Assembly (NCBI GenBank): GCA_947581765.1
Contig: CANPVU010000008.1
Coordinates: 1-53,820 of the forward strand
Direction: 5' to 3'
DNA: 53,820 bases
Origin: an uncultured Bacilli bacterium
GTDB taxonomy: Bacteria > Bacillota_I > Bacilli_A > RF39 > UBA660
The notes under the pieces were generated by a model. The model was not told the DNA's origin, ran no database searches, and saw only the letters and a program-made list of their open reading frames with translations. A program made the translations under genes and the position numbers. Positions 10,457 to 19,749 of the stretch are shown in pieces; position 1 is the stretch's first letter; the number at the start of each line of letters is the position of its first letter.

Positions 10457-12608
10457 TTTGAAGTAGACTAAGTGCTACTTTTTCTTTATCTTTAAATATT
10501 TCATCAACATAACAGTCTACTATATCTCCAACACTTAAAACATCTGATGGATGTTTAATATATTCATTAGAAATTTTAGAAATATGTACAAGTCCATCAT
10601 TATGTAATCCTATGTCTATAAATGCTCCAAAATCAACTACATTTCTAACTGTCCCTTGAAGCTTCATTCCAACAGTTAAATCATCTATAGTAAGTACATT
10701 ACTTTTAAGTAATGGTTGAGGCATTTCATCACGTGGATCTCTATTAGGTTTCTTTAAACAATTAATAACATCTTCTAATGTATATATATCTGTAGATAAC
10801 TTATCTTTATATTCATTTATATCTATATTATTTAATTTTTCTACTAATTCATCTGTTCCAACTTTAGATAAATCACAATCTAAATCTTTAAGTAATTTAA
10901 GTGCTACTTCATAACTTTCAGGATGAATTGCAGTTTCATCTAATATGTTATTGCCTTCTGTAATACGTAAGAAACCTATTGCTTGTTCATATGCTTTATC
11001 AGTTAATAATTTTTTCTTTTTTATTTCTTCTCTTGAATTAATACGACCGTGTTCTTCACGATATGAAATTATTTTATCTATATTTTTCTTATTTATTCCT
11101 GATACATATTTTAATAATGAAGAAGACGCAGTATTTATATTAACACCAACACTATTTACTGCCTTGGATACAACAAAATCTAAACTATCAGATAATTTTT
11201 TACTACTAACATCATGTTGATAAAGACCAACACCTATACCAGATGGTGGAACCTTAACAAGTTCTGATAAAGGGTCTTGAAGTCTTCTACCTATTGATAC
11301 AGCACTTCTTTTTTCTACTGCCAAATTTGGAAATTCTTCTATAGCTATATCTGATGCACTATAAATTGATGCTCCTGCTTCACTTACTATTACATATTTA
11401 CAATTCAATTTATACTCTTTAATCATATCAGCACAAAACTTTTCTGATTCACGAGATGCTGTACCATTACCTATAGCTATTATATCTACATTATATTTAT
11501 TAATTAGATTAACTACAATATCTTTACACTCTTTTAATTTAACATCAGATACATTATTTAAAAAAGGCTTTATTACAGTTGAATCTAAATATTTACCAGT
11601 CTTATCAACTACAGCTAATTTACATCCATTTACAAATCCTGGGTCAAATGCCAAAACTACTTTTTCTTTCATAGGAGGAGTTAAAAGCAGACTCTCTAAA
11701 TTTTTTCCAAAATTATCTATAGCAGCAATTTCACCTTTTTCTGTTAAATCACTTCTTATTTCTCTTTCTACTGATGGAAGTATTAATCTTTTTAAACTAT
11801 CTATAATTGCTTCTTCTATATATTTAGCACAACAACTATCTTTATCTTTAATATTCTTTTCTTTTAAATACTCTAATATATGTTCCTTATCTATATTTAT
11901 TTTTACACTTAATATATCCTCTTTTTCTCCTCTATTAAGTGCTAATATACGATGTGGTTTTATTTTAGATACTGCTTCACTATATTCATAATACATCTCA
12001 TATATCTTTGCATCATCTTTAGCATTTTTCTTAATACTAGATTCTATTACACCATATTTATACATATTATTCCTAATATACTTTCTATAATATGCATTAT
12101 CACTAATCCACTCTGCAATTATATACTTAGCACCTGTAATAGCACTCATAGCATCTTTAACATTATCATTAATAAATTTACTTGCTAATTGTTCTATACT
12201 ACCACTAACCTTACAAGACATAATCATCTTAGCTAAAGGTTCTAATCCATTTTTAATAGCATCCGTAGCTTTTGTTTTCTTTTTCTCTTTATATGGTCTA
12301 TATAAATCTTCTACTTCAACTAATTTTTCACATGACATTATTTTTTCTTTTAATTCATCAGTCATTAATCCTTTTTCATCTATTAATCTAATAACATCTT
12401 CTTTTCTTTTTAATAAATTTATTTGATATTCATAAACCTCAGAAATTGCTTTAATAACTTCTTCAGATAAATTACCCGTTACCTCTTTTCTATAACGTGC
12501 TATAAAAGGTATAGTATTGCCTTCTTCTAGTAATTTTAATGTTGCCTCTACTTGTGCTTGTTTAATATTTAAATCTTTACTTATTTGTAAAATTATATTT
12601 GTATTCAT
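10452..12608 (-). CDS. tex: Tex-family RNA-binding transcription accessory protein
   Basis: A full-length Tex of 718 residues. The order is an N-terminal helical region, a YqgF/RNase H-like domain (AFDPGFVNGCKLAVVD, about 323-338), helix-hairpin-helix motifs (LLKYVSGINKKNIDKIISYR, about 500), and a C-terminal S1 domain (GTVRNVVDFGAFIDIG, LVHIS). Tex binds RNA and acts in transcription and RNA quality control, although its precise cellular role is not settled. It is followed by its own terminator. The gene upstream is only 7 bp away and probably in the same transcript. Confidence 0.96.
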   Translation of the reverse strand: MNTNIILQISKDLNIKQAQVEATLKLLEEGNTIPFIARYRKEVTGNLSEEVIKAISEVYEYQINLLKRKEDVIRLIDEKGLMTDELKEKIMSCEKLVEVEDLYRPYKEKKKTKATDAIKNGLEPLAKMIMSCKVSGSIEQLASKFINDNVKDAMSAITGAKYIIAEWISDNAYYRKYIRNNMYKYGVIESSIKKNAKDDAKIYEMYYEYSEAVSKIKPHRILALNRGEKEDILSVKINIDKEHILEYLKEKNIKDKDSCCAKYIEEAIIDSLKRLILPSVEREIRSDLTEKGEIAAIDNFGKNLESLLLTPPMKEKVVLAFDPGFVNGCKLAVVDKTGKYLDSTVIKPFLNNVSDVKLKECKDIVVNLINKYNVDIIAIGNGTASRESEKFCADMIKEYKLNCKYVIVSEAGASIYSASDIAIEEFPNLAVEKRSAVSIGRRLQDPLSELVKVPPSGIGVGLYQHDVSSKKLSDSLDFVVSKAVNSVGVNINTASSSLLKYVSGINKKNIDKIISYREEHGRINSREEIKKKKLLTDKAYEQAIGFLRITEGNNILDETAIHPESYEVALKLLKDLDCDLSKVGTDELVEKLNNIDINEYKDKLSTDIYTLEDVINCLKKPNRDPRDEMPQPLLKSNVLTIDDLTVGMKLQGTVRNVVDFGAFIDIGLHNDGLVHISKISNEYIKHPSDVLSVGDIVDCYVDEIFKDKEKVALSLLQK

Positions 12609-12615
12609 ATTTCCT

Positions 12616-13113
12616 CTATTCTATTTTATTTTTATCTAAATCTTCTATAAGATCTGTACTATACTTAAGTCCTGCTTGCTTATAAACTATTTTTCCTTTT
12701 TTACTTATTATTAAAGAAGGTATAACTATAGTCGGTTCATCATAAGACATAATTTCTGTAATATCATTTGTTAATCCTGATTGTTCAACTTTAGATAACT
12801 CATTTACATCTATCTCATATACTGTTGTCTTTCGATTTTTAAAACTATATAAAATTTCTCTTTTAAAGTTATTGCTTATTTCATCATCTTTTTTCATAAT
12901 CATAATAGCAAATGTTTCATTTTCATGAACCTCAGATCTCAATTCCTGATACATTTTATAATCTATAACTACTGAATTATCTATTTCTTCTAAGTTATTA
13001 CTTTTTTTACTATTTTTTCCTGATTCTTCTTTTCCTACAAAATTATTTATAATAAGAAAAATTATTGTTCCTACTACTATAGTAACAATAAAAAAAGTTA
13101 AAGCTTTCTTCAT
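12616..13113 (-). CDS. Membrane-anchored thioredoxin-fold-like protein without CxxC
   Basis: A 165-residue protein with one N-terminal membrane segment (about 4-24) and an extracytoplasmic part. The C-terminal region has the strand-helix pattern of a thioredoxin fold and the typical ending PSLIISKKGKIVYKQAG (PTxxxxxxGxxxxxxxG). The usual redox CxxC is missing: where it would be expected the chain reads MIMKKDDEIS. It may be a structural or degenerate member. The ATG at 13113 has AAAGGTG at 6-nt spacing; upstream GTG and ATG codons fall in or next to that site. It lies 7 bp before tex. Confidence 0.72.
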   Translation of the reverse strand: MKKALTFFIVTIVVGTIIFLIINNFVGKEESGKNSKKSNNLEEIDNSVVIDYKMYQELRSEVHENETFAIMIMKKDDEISNNFKREILYSFKNRKTTVYEIDVNELSKVEQSGLTNDITEIMSYDEPTIVIPSLIISKKGKIVYKQAGLKYSTDLIEDLDKNKIE

Positions 13114-13149
13114 AAACATCACCTTTTAATATTATACTTTATTTTTTAT

Positions 13150-13181
13150 AAAAAAAAAAGCTTCATAATTTATTTATGAAG
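13150..13181 (-). terminator. Terminator after the 13170-13754 gene
   Basis: CTTCATAA/TTATGAAG 8-bp stem followed by a T-run on the minus strand; the stop codon lies in the loop. Confidence 0.88.
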
Positions 13182-13754
13182 TTCATTATCAGGATTTAAT
13201 TTAGATGCTTCTATATCTAATATTTCAACAGTACATGTATCTTTAGTACAATAATTAATTTCTACCTTAAAATCTTTTGGAAAAACATTATTGTATTTTA
13301 CAAATGAATCAGCCTTTTTTAAACCAAATAGTTCACCCTTTATACCATACTCACTTATTCTTAAATTATTTAACCATTGTTTTAAAGAGATATCCTCATC
13401 ATCATAATCTTTAACTGCCCATATAGACTCATTAAAGGCTATATTAATTGTTAAACTTTTTATATCTACATCATCTTTTACTTTAAAATTTGAAATATCT
13501 ATATATCTGTTATCTCTTGAAATTATTAATAATCCATTATCAAATGAAAAAATATCTCCCTCACCATGAAAGCTATATATGCTTTCTTGCTCATACTTAT
13601 CAGTATTTAACATTAAAGAAATTAATATCAATATTACTATGAACATAGCAAATAATCCTATTAGTTGAATATTATTAACTCTTTGTAATTTGTAATATTT
13701 AGATGATATCTTACTATCAAATGATAAATTATTTTTTTTATCTAATATTAACAT
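13170..13754 (-). CDS. Single-pass membrane protein of unknown function
   Basis: A 194-residue protein with a cytoplasmic N-terminus of about 29 residues, one strong membrane segment (about 31-49, QLIGLFAMFIVILILISLML) and a strand-rich outer domain that contains a single CTKDTC cysteine pair near the end. I recognise no family. It is 23 bp downstream of the putative metallopeptidase gene and ends in a clear terminator, so the two are likely co-transcribed; a functional link is only inferred. Confidence 0.7.
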   Translation of the reverse strand: MLILDKKNNLSFDSKISSKYYKLQRVNNIQLIGLFAMFIVILILISLMLNTDKYEQESIYSFHGEGDIFSFDNGLLIISRDNRYIDISNFKVKDDVDIKSLTINIAFNESIWAVKDYDDEDISLKQWLNNLRISEYGIKGELFGLKKADSFVKYNNVFPKDFKVEINYCTKDTCTVEILDIEASKLNPDNELHK

Positions 13755-13777
13755 AATATACTCACCTTCTATAATCT

Positions 13778-14572
13778 TTAAAATAAATTATTTGCTTTAT
13801 TAGTTATATATTCTTTTGTAAATTCTTTTTCTTTATTTGATGCATCCATTTCATATACACTCACATCATTACTTACTTCACACCCAAGTAAATTATATAA
13901 ATCATATGCATGTTTAAATTCATGAATATTAACTAAACTTGTTTTTAAATTTATAATGTATGGTACTAATACTAATATATCAGTTAACTTATTATTATCA
14001 TCAAACTTCATTAATGTACTATATAAAATTTCATTTTTCTCATCTAATGGATCTACTTTTCTAATTCTAGTTGATATGTAATTCCAAAATTCTTTTGGAT
14101 AATTAAGAAATTTTTTTATATCTTCAAAAGATATTGTTAATCCAATAGCCAAATTTCTATATTCATCAGTTTCTAATATAGTTTTAAAATCTCTTTTATA
14201 ATGTTGTGCTCTAAATTCAGATTTCATCTGACAAGCTATAATAATATCATCTAGGCAGTCTAAAACATAACTTGTTAATTTATCGTTAACATCAGTTATA
14301 GAATCAAGTAATACCAAACACTCATATAAGTCAACTACAGAACTATTTTTGTAAAAAAAATTACAAAATTTATATTCTTCAGTTAAATTCTTCTTAAATT
14401 CATTCCATATATTTAATACATCTTTCGTAATAGGATTTTTAAATCCAAATACAATTAAACTATATATATATGCATCTATTACAGATGACATTACTACTTT
14501 TTTTGAATCAATATTAATTTCCATTATATCTTTTATTTCATCTTTCAACATTTTTTGATCATTTCTATCCAT
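13778..14572 (-). CDS. Putative gluzincin-like metalloprotein (HEFKH motif)
   Basis: A 264-residue, mostly helical soluble protein without signal peptide. Near the C-terminus it reads LVNIHEFKHAYDLYNLLG, i.e. an HExxH zinc motif at 217-221 preceded by hydrophobic residues as in real metallopeptidases. Twenty residues later YEMDASNKEKEF (Glu at 241) resembles the third-ligand segment of gluzincins (ExxAxxxE). I do not recognise a named family. A single HExxH may occur by chance, but the flanking pattern is good. TATAAT at 14599-14594 is a possible promoter. It probably heads a two-gene unit with the membrane protein downstream. Confidence 0.62.
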   Translation of the reverse strand: MDRNDQKMLKDEIKDIMEINIDSKKVVMSSVIDAYIYSLIVFGFKNPITKDVLNIWNEFKKNLTEEYKFCNFFYKNSSVVDLYECLVLLDSITDVNDKLTSYVLDCLDDIIIACQMKSEFRAQHYKRDFKTILETDEYRNLAIGLTISFEDIKKFLNYPKEFWNYISTRIRKVDPLDEKNEILYSTLMKFDDNNKLTDILVLVPYIINLKTSLVNIHEFKHAYDLYNLLGCEVSNDVSVYEMDASNKEKEFTKEYITNKANNLF

Positions 14573-14668
14573 AATACCACCAAATTGTTAATTATTATAT
14601 CATCGAGTTTAAAAAAAAGAAATATTTTACTTTTAAAAATTTATTTTATATAACAAACTTAATAAAGC

Positions 14669-14693
14669 AAAAAAAGTAATATATACATATTAC
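14669..14693 (-). terminator. Terminator after the carboxypeptidase gene
   Basis: GTAATAT-GTAT-ATATTAC stem followed by TTTTTTT on the minus strand, just beyond the stop at 14696. Confidence 0.88.
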
Positions 14694-14695
14694 CT

Positions 14696-15898
14696 TTATT
14701 TATACACACTATCTATACCTAAATATTCTTCTAAAGTAGACCAATCTCCATCGTTATAAAGTTCTTTAGCTATATTTGTATCACCTATATATCTAAAATG
14801 CCAAGATTCGTAAATATATCCAGTTATTGATTCTTTTCCCTTAGGATATCTTAATATAAATCCATATCTCCAACAATTTTCAGACAACCATTTTCCTGCT
14901 TTAGTTTCACCAAATGTATCTGAAACTTCATTTAAATCTGCTGCTAAACCAGTTTGATGTTCAGAATAACCAGGGCGTGCTGAATACCTATCAGCTTCTG
15001 CTTTTCCATCTCTTGAAACATAATTATTATATAATGTATTTTGTGTTGAATATGATCTAAAACCACTTACTACTTTTAAATCAATACCCTCTTTTTCAGC
15101 AGCTTCTTTCATTTGTGTGAATGCTATATTAAATTCACTTAATAAAGAGCCTGGATTATAATCACTAGGTAATGAATAAGTTTTATTAGCAATCAATATT
15201 CCACCTATATAATATACACCATCTTTTTTCTCTATTTTAAATCCTTTAGGAGTAGTACCTTCTAATTTAGAACCACTACTTGTTGGTGTAACATTAGATT
15301 TAGTATTAGTTGAAGTATTAGTTTTTGACCCACTTGTTGAATTAGATTCTTTTACTTGTAATCTTACTTTTTTTGATGTTCTATTGCCACTTTTATCTAT
15401 AACATTAAATTCTATATCATAAAAACCAGCTTTATTTAAATCATATTTTCCATCTATTTTTTTCTCTAAGTCATCATGACTATCATCTGTTACATTTACT
15501 AATGAAAATAAATCAATTTTACTTCCAACAGGTACAGATATCGTATCTTCACATTCAATAACTGGTTTCTTTTGATCTAAAACAACCAATTTTATATTTT
15601 TAAGTTCACTATCAAGAAGTACTTTACCTTCATATACTCCTGAATGATATATTTTTCCATCTTCTATATCAATATTATCCCATTGTATATTATCTGTAAT
15701 ACTTCCAGGTATATAATCAGATTCTTTAGGTACTTGCTGTCCTATAGTTATAGTTATTTTTTCCTTTACTTCTAATTTTTGCACCTTATGACTGTTAAAT
15801 ATTAAAAATGCAGTACTTGCTACTAATACAGTAAAAATTAAAACAGCTATTAGAATATTTTTCACTTTTAGTCTTCTACGTCTTTTTTTCTTGGCCAT
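14696..15898 (-). CDS. D-alanyl-D-alanine carboxypeptidase (VanY/M15B) with Ig-like module
   Basis: A 400-residue membrane-anchored wall enzyme. It has a basic N-terminus, one membrane segment (about 11-33), an Ig/DUF5011-like module (VIECEDTISVPVGSKIDL ... GFYDIEFNVIDKSGN), a Ser/Thr/Asn-rich linker, then the VanY domain. The zinc and catalytic motifs are SEHQTGLAADL and ESWHFRY, with GFRSY upstream. It trims the terminal D-Ala from peptidoglycan stems. AAAGGTG precedes the ATG at 15898; a longer frame runs back into the neighbour's end but lacks a site. The upstream gene ends 13 bp before, so they are likely one transcript. Confidence 0.92.
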   Translation of the reverse strand: MAKKKRRRRLKVKNILIAVLIFTVLVASTAFLIFNSHKVQKLEVKEKITITIGQQVPKESDYIPGSITDNIQWDNIDIEDGKIYHSGVYEGKVLLDSELKNIKLVVLDQKKPVIECEDTISVPVGSKIDLFSLVNVTDDSHDDLEKKIDGKYDLNKAGFYDIEFNVIDKSGNRTSKKVRLQVKESNSTSGSKTNTSTNTKSNVTPTSSGSKLEGTTPKGFKIEKKDGVYYIGGILIANKTYSLPSDYNPGSLLSEFNIAFTQMKEAAEKEGIDLKVVSGFRSYSTQNTLYNNYVSRDGKAEADRYSARPGYSEHQTGLAADLNEVSDTFGETKAGKWLSENCWRYGFILRYPKGKESITGYIYESWHFRYIGDTNIAKELYNDGDWSTLEEYLGIDSVYK

Positions 15899-15911
15899 AA
15901 CTTCACCTTTA

Positions 15912-16940
15912 TTACTTTGTAGTTCCGCCCCACTCAACTACAGTAAATCCCTTTCTATTAGGCGTAATTAGTTTTTGTTCTTTAACACTAATTTTTTCTT
16001 TTAAAGGTTTGCTTATCATAAGAATTCTTATTATTGTATCAGGTTTTGGATTAATTATAAGTGGCATGCTATCATTAATTTCTTCCATACTTGCAAACCT
16101 AATATAATTATATTCATTATTTTGTAATTTAGGTAACCAATACATAATAAATTCATTACTTTCTCTTTCATTTAAACCTAGTATTTTTAGTTTTTCTTCT
16201 AAAAATTCTATTGTATCTTCACCCTTAACTACAAATCCTTCATCACTATTTTTTATGGAATAACTTATTCCTTCCCAATAAAGTGCATAATAATTTCTAC
16301 CATTTTCATCAGTTAAATTTCCTTGCTTAGTAGCCCTAACTTTCCACTCTTTTTCATATTTAGGATATGTAACTAATAAATTTTCTTCCTTACCTAATTT
16401 AACAGTAACATCAGTATCAACTGTTGGATATAAGTATATAACTGGTTTATATTCAGTATCTGGATCACATTTCACATTATTTATTTGCCTATATTTTATA
16501 TTTGTTTTAATATCACTTTGTAATTTTCCTTTTTCAAATCGTATAAAATAAAGTAATTTTATAGGAGCACATACTCCACAACTTGATTTTATATTTACTA
16601 ACACATCAACAGTATCTTTATTTATATCAGCACTTTCTATTCCTTCAATAGAACCATTACAATAATTATTTTCTATAATTATTGACAAATATTCATATTT
16701 TTCAAAATCGCTTTCATCAATTGTACTTTGAGCTTGATAATGTTCTAACAACTCATTATATTCATCATATGTTTGTATAACTTTATCTTTGTATAATTCA
16801 TCAGACTCATCAATGGTTGCTACAAATAGATAAAAAGGCTTTACTATTTGTTTTTTATTTTGATTATTCTTAACAATAATTACACTACCTATTACTATAA
16901 TAACTATTGCTATAACAATCATAATAATACTCTTCTTCAT
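15912..16940 (-). CDS. Exported protein with KPVIYLYP motif, unknown function
   Basis: A 342-residue protein with an N-terminal membrane anchor (about 4-23). The middle contains a CGVC pair (121-124) within a strand-rich segment. Residues 165-173 read KPVIYLYPT, followed by TDVTVKLG and a WKVRATKQGNL region; this combination recurs in exported proteins of low-GC anaerobes with no assigned role, as far as I recall. The cell-surface location and the directly adjacent carboxypeptidase suggest an envelope function. Start supported by a Shine-Dalgarno (GAGGAG) upstream of the ATG. Confidence 0.72.
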   Translation of the reverse strand: MKKSIIMIVIAIVIIVIGSVIIVKNNQNKKQIVKPFYLFVATIDESDELYKDKVIQTYDEYNELLEHYQAQSTIDESDFEKYEYLSIIIENNYCNGSIEGIESADINKDTVDVLVNIKSSCGVCAPIKLLYFIRFEKGKLQSDIKTNIKYRQINNVKCDPDTEYKPVIYLYPTVDTDVTVKLGKEENLLVTYPKYEKEWKVRATKQGNLTDENGRNYYALYWEGISYSIKNSDEGFVVKGEDTIEFLEEKLKILGLNERESNEFIMYWLPKLQNNEYNYIRFASMEEINDSMPLIINPKPDTIIRILMISKPLKEKISVKEQKLITPNRKGFTVVEWGGTTK

Positions 16941-17000
16941 AATTATATACTCCTCATTATATAGTATATCACAAATTTACACTAAAGCAACAATATGATT

Positions 17001-17402
17001 TTATCTAAAAACATTATTATACAAACTTTTAATCTTATTAAACTCTTCTAATGAAATAATTTTTCTATCATACTTTTCTTCTAAATTATAATAACATTGC
17101 TTTAAATATCTATTATTATGTTCTAGAAATATATCATTATATTTTAAATCGTTATTACAAAAATTAGATATTTCATCATAATACTTTACTTGATACTTTA
17201 TATTTCTTCTATCTAATTCACAAACTATCTTATAAACATAATTTAGAAAATAACTTCTATCATAATCTTTAATATAACTTACTAATCTTCTATTTAATGT
17301 TCCTTTATCCCATTGTCTTTTCATAGCAATGCATTCTCTCCATTGACTAATTAACATAGCCTGTGGTAAAACTGAAATTAATTTATAATGCCATAATCTC
17401 AT
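17001..17402 (-). CDS. Pyrimidine dimer DNA glycosylase family protein (Pyr_excise type)
   Basis: A 133-residue protein whose first 30 residues (MRLWHYKLISVLPQAMLISQ followed by WREC) match the conserved start of the TIGR02328/Pyr_excise-type proteins related to T4 endonuclease V, which excise UV dimers. In that family the N-terminal basic and tryptophan-rich helix binds DNA. The rest (RRLVSYIKDYD, LDRRNIKYQVKYYDEI) is helical and charged, also consistent. Start has AGAGGTG at good spacing. It stands between a thioesterase and the KPVIYLYP gene without evident functional link. Repair activity is inferred from family resemblance only. Confidence 0.7.
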   Translation of the reverse strand: MRLWHYKLISVLPQAMLISQWRECIAMKRQWDKGTLNRRLVSYIKDYDRSYFLNYVYKIVCELDRRNIKYQVKYYDEISNFCNNDLKYNDIFLEHNNRYLKQCYYNLEEKYDRKIISLEEFNKIKSLYNNVFR

Positions 17403-17429
17403 TAAATCACCTCTAGACTTATTTTGTAC

Positions 17430-17450
17430 AAAAAAACTATTTTCATAGTT
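17430..17450 (-). terminator. Terminator after the thioesterase gene
   Basis: AACTAT-GAAA-ATAGTT stem with GNRA loop then T-run on the minus strand, at the stop codon of the 17450 gene. Confidence 0.82.
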
Positions 17451-17815
17451 TAATTTATATAAAAATAAGTAAAAGTAGAATTAACGCATAACCTATCATT
17501 TTCATCAAATATTTCTACATTATATACAGATATTGTTCTTCCTTCTTTAATACAATTTGCAACAGCATATATTTTTTCACCTTTTATAGTATGTAGATAC
17601 TGAATGGAAGAATCTAATGTCACTGCACTAACACCCTTAGTTCTAGCTGCTATACCAGCTGCAGTATCAGCAAGTCCAAATATGAAACCACCATGTGCTA
17701 CATTATATGGATTTAAACTAGTATTAGTAATGCTGGCACTCATTTTACAATAATTACTTCTAGTTTCAACTATTTCATAATTATTATTCTCTATAAATTT
17801 TTTATCTTTCTGCAT
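17450..17815 (-). CDS. PaaI-type hotdog-fold thioesterase
   Basis: A 121-residue single hotdog domain. The signature NPYNVAHGGFIFGLADTAAG (H-G-G followed by an acidic residue in the long helix) and SIQYLHTIKGEKIYA are typical for PaaI/4HBT thioesterases, which hydrolyse acyl-CoA. The natural substrate cannot be read from sequence. The ATG at 17815 is preceded by GAGGAG inside the end of the transglutaminase gene (14-bp overlap), so translation is probably coupled, although a functional link is not obvious. Confidence 0.9.
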   Translation of the reverse strand: MQKDKKFIENNNYEIVETRSNYCKMSASITNTSLNPYNVAHGGFIFGLADTAAGIAARTKGVSAVTLDSSIQYLHTIKGEKIYAVANCIKEGRTISVYNVEIFDENDRLCVNSTFTYFYIN

Positions 17816-19109
17816 ATCGTCTCCTCATATTATTTTGTATATCATTAACTTCCATACTATTAGAATTATCAGAAGAAATACTTGTATCTTCATTTTCATT
17901 TGTATTATCATTACTCATTTCATCTAATGAATTACTGTTATTTATATCACTATTATAATTACTTTCGATATTACTACCCTCATTATCTACTATATTACTT
18001 GTTGTATTATCTTTATTAACATTATTATTAGACAAATTACTATTAGATTTTTCATTACTAATTAAATTACTATTTACAGTTTTATTACTCTTAGGAGCAT
18101 CAGAGCTATAAACAGTATTACTAGTACGAGTATTAATTGTCCTATATTTAGTAGCATTACATTTTGGTAATTTTAATGATAATCCTGTACGTTTATGTGT
18201 AATAGAAAAATCACTATCTGTTTTATTAAAATATTTATACCTATTAGAATCTGTATTATCCCAAGTTAAATCTACATTATAATATCCATCATCTAACTTT
18301 ACTATATTCCATGCATGATTTACACTTGATATACCAACACAATAATATGTAGGTATATGTAAATTAATCATTATATATTGAAATGCTCTAGAATATCCTG
18401 CACATATAGTACTTTTATTAACAAGAGCACTATAAGCACTTTGATTCATAGATGCATTCTTATCATATTTTACTGATTTAACAATAGTATCATGTACATA
18501 TTTTTCCTTTTCATAATTAGTTTTTAACTTATTTGCAGCACTAATTATTTTATTTACTTCTGTATCAAATTTCTTCTTAGCATTAACTATATCATTTATA
18601 GTTTCATTAAAACTAAGTATTATTTGTACACAATTATTATCAGGTGTATATTTATAAGAATAACTAGTATTAAGCCAAAAAAGTTCTGGATGATCATTAT
18701 ACACCGCTTCAAATACTTTTTTTAATTGAGAAATATTTATCTTTACTTTTGGAACAAAGTATTTAGATATTTCTGTAGCATTTGCATATATTTGTTTATA
18801 TATTATTTTTTCATCAGCACTTAAATATGAAAAATATGGATAATATGTAGTATCAAATTCATATTCTTCACCTGTTATTTTAGAATCTTGTAACTCTTGA
18901 ACATCTTGTTCATTTACTAAATCTCCATTAGATTCAACACCAGTATATTCATCATTAAAAGAAGCTATTCCATCACTATTAGCAATCTTTTTTATAGAAT
19001 GATAATAAAAATTTAATGAAATAGGATTAAATAAAACTAATATTAATATAAATGTTATTAATATTTTTAATTTTCTATGTTTTGATTTAAAATGATAAGT
19101 GTTATTCAT
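17802..19109 (-). CDS. Membrane-anchored transglutaminase-like protein with Ser/Asn-rich tail
   Basis: A 435-residue protein with a membrane segment at about 13-33 and an extracytoplasmic transglutaminase-like (papain-fold) domain. The catalytic triad is visible: Cys236 in TICAGYSRAFQ, His265 in NHAWN, Asp280 in YYNVDLTWDN. The last ~100 residues are almost only Ser, Asn, Thr, Asp and Glu (SNSNLSNNN-like), a flexible tail shared in composition with other exported proteins here. Such proteins cleave or crosslink peptides at the cell surface; the substrate is unknown. It overlaps the downstream thioesterase gene. Confidence 0.88.
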   Translation of the reverse strand: MNNTYHFKSKHRKLKILITFILILVLFNPISLNFYYHSIKKIANSDGIASFNDEYTGVESNGDLVNEQDVQELQDSKITGEEYEFDTTYYPYFSYLSADEKIIYKQIYANATEISKYFVPKVKINISQLKKVFEAVYNDHPELFWLNTSYSYKYTPDNNCVQIILSFNETINDIVNAKKKFDTEVNKIISAANKLKTNYEKEKYVHDTIVKSVKYDKNASMNQSAYSALVNKSTICAGYSRAFQYIMINLHIPTYYCVGISSVNHAWNIVKLDDGYYNVDLTWDNTDSNRYKYFNKTDSDFSITHKRTGLSLKLPKCNATKYRTINTRTSNTVYSSDAPKSNKTVNSNLISNEKSNSNLSNNNVNKDNTTSNIVDNEGSNIESNYNSDINNSNSLDEMSNDNTNENEDTSISSDNSNSMEVNDIQNNMRRRYAER

Positions 19110-19137
19110 AAATCAACCTCATTTCAAACACATATTA

Positions 19138-19500
19138 TTAAGCATTATATACAATTAAACATTGTGGATAATCAAGTGAATCCTTACCCCATATATCCTT
19201 TATATAATCCTTATTAAGTATATATTTAGAACATTTCTTTATTATGGCATCCCTTTTTTCTCCAATTTGAGTACTCCATAATTCTATTCTTGGACATATT
19301 TTTAAATGTTCTTTAATGTATTCAATAAGCTTTTCTGCATTTTCATCTGTATAATTCCATTCAAAAGTTGCACAATTTTTCTTATCAGTATACTCTGATA
19401 TCTGACTTAAATCAGTTAAAACACTAATTTTCATAATGTCTTTTTTATCATCAATTTCTTTAAGTTCTCTAGAACTAGCTAAAAATCTATATATTCCCAT
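19138..19500 (-). CDS. Conserved-looking small soluble protein, unknown function
   Basis: A 120-residue protein beginning MGIYRFLASSRELKEI. No signal or membrane segment and no catalytic motif that I recognise; it has a mixed alpha/beta appearance (ISVLTDLSQIS, CPRIELWSTQIG, YPQCLIVYNA). The ATG at 19500 is preceded by GGAGGTAATT; a TTG four codons upstream lies within that site and is rejected. It lies 28 bp upstream of the transglutaminase start and may share its transcript. Confidence 0.7.
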   Translation of the reverse strand: MGIYRFLASSRELKEIDDKKDIMKISVLTDLSQISEYTDKKNCATFEWNYTDENAEKLIEYIKEHLKICPRIELWSTQIGEKRDAIIKKCSKYILNKDYIKDIWGKDSLDYPQCLIVYNA

Positions 19501-19710
19501 AATTACCTCCAAAATAATTATATACTAATCGATATCACATAAAAATTATATCATAGTAAATATTAAATTACAAAACTATTTAAATTTTATACCTAAGTAT
19601 TAACTTAATTTTTTCATTCTATAGTTAATGATTTAAAAAGATAATAGATAATTTAAAGAGTAATATTAATAATAGTATAGCTTACTATAAAGTATACAAT
19701 ATTTAATTGA

Positions 19711-19749
19711 GAAAAAAAAGTCATATAAAGAAAAACTTTAACATGACTT
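19711..19749 (-). terminator. Terminator after the CPWC lipoprotein
   Basis: AAGTCAT/ATGACTT outer stem with an inner AAAG/CTTT pairing, then T8 on the minus strand. The 19513-19710 stretch above it is AT-rich without a recognisable gene. Confidence 0.85.
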
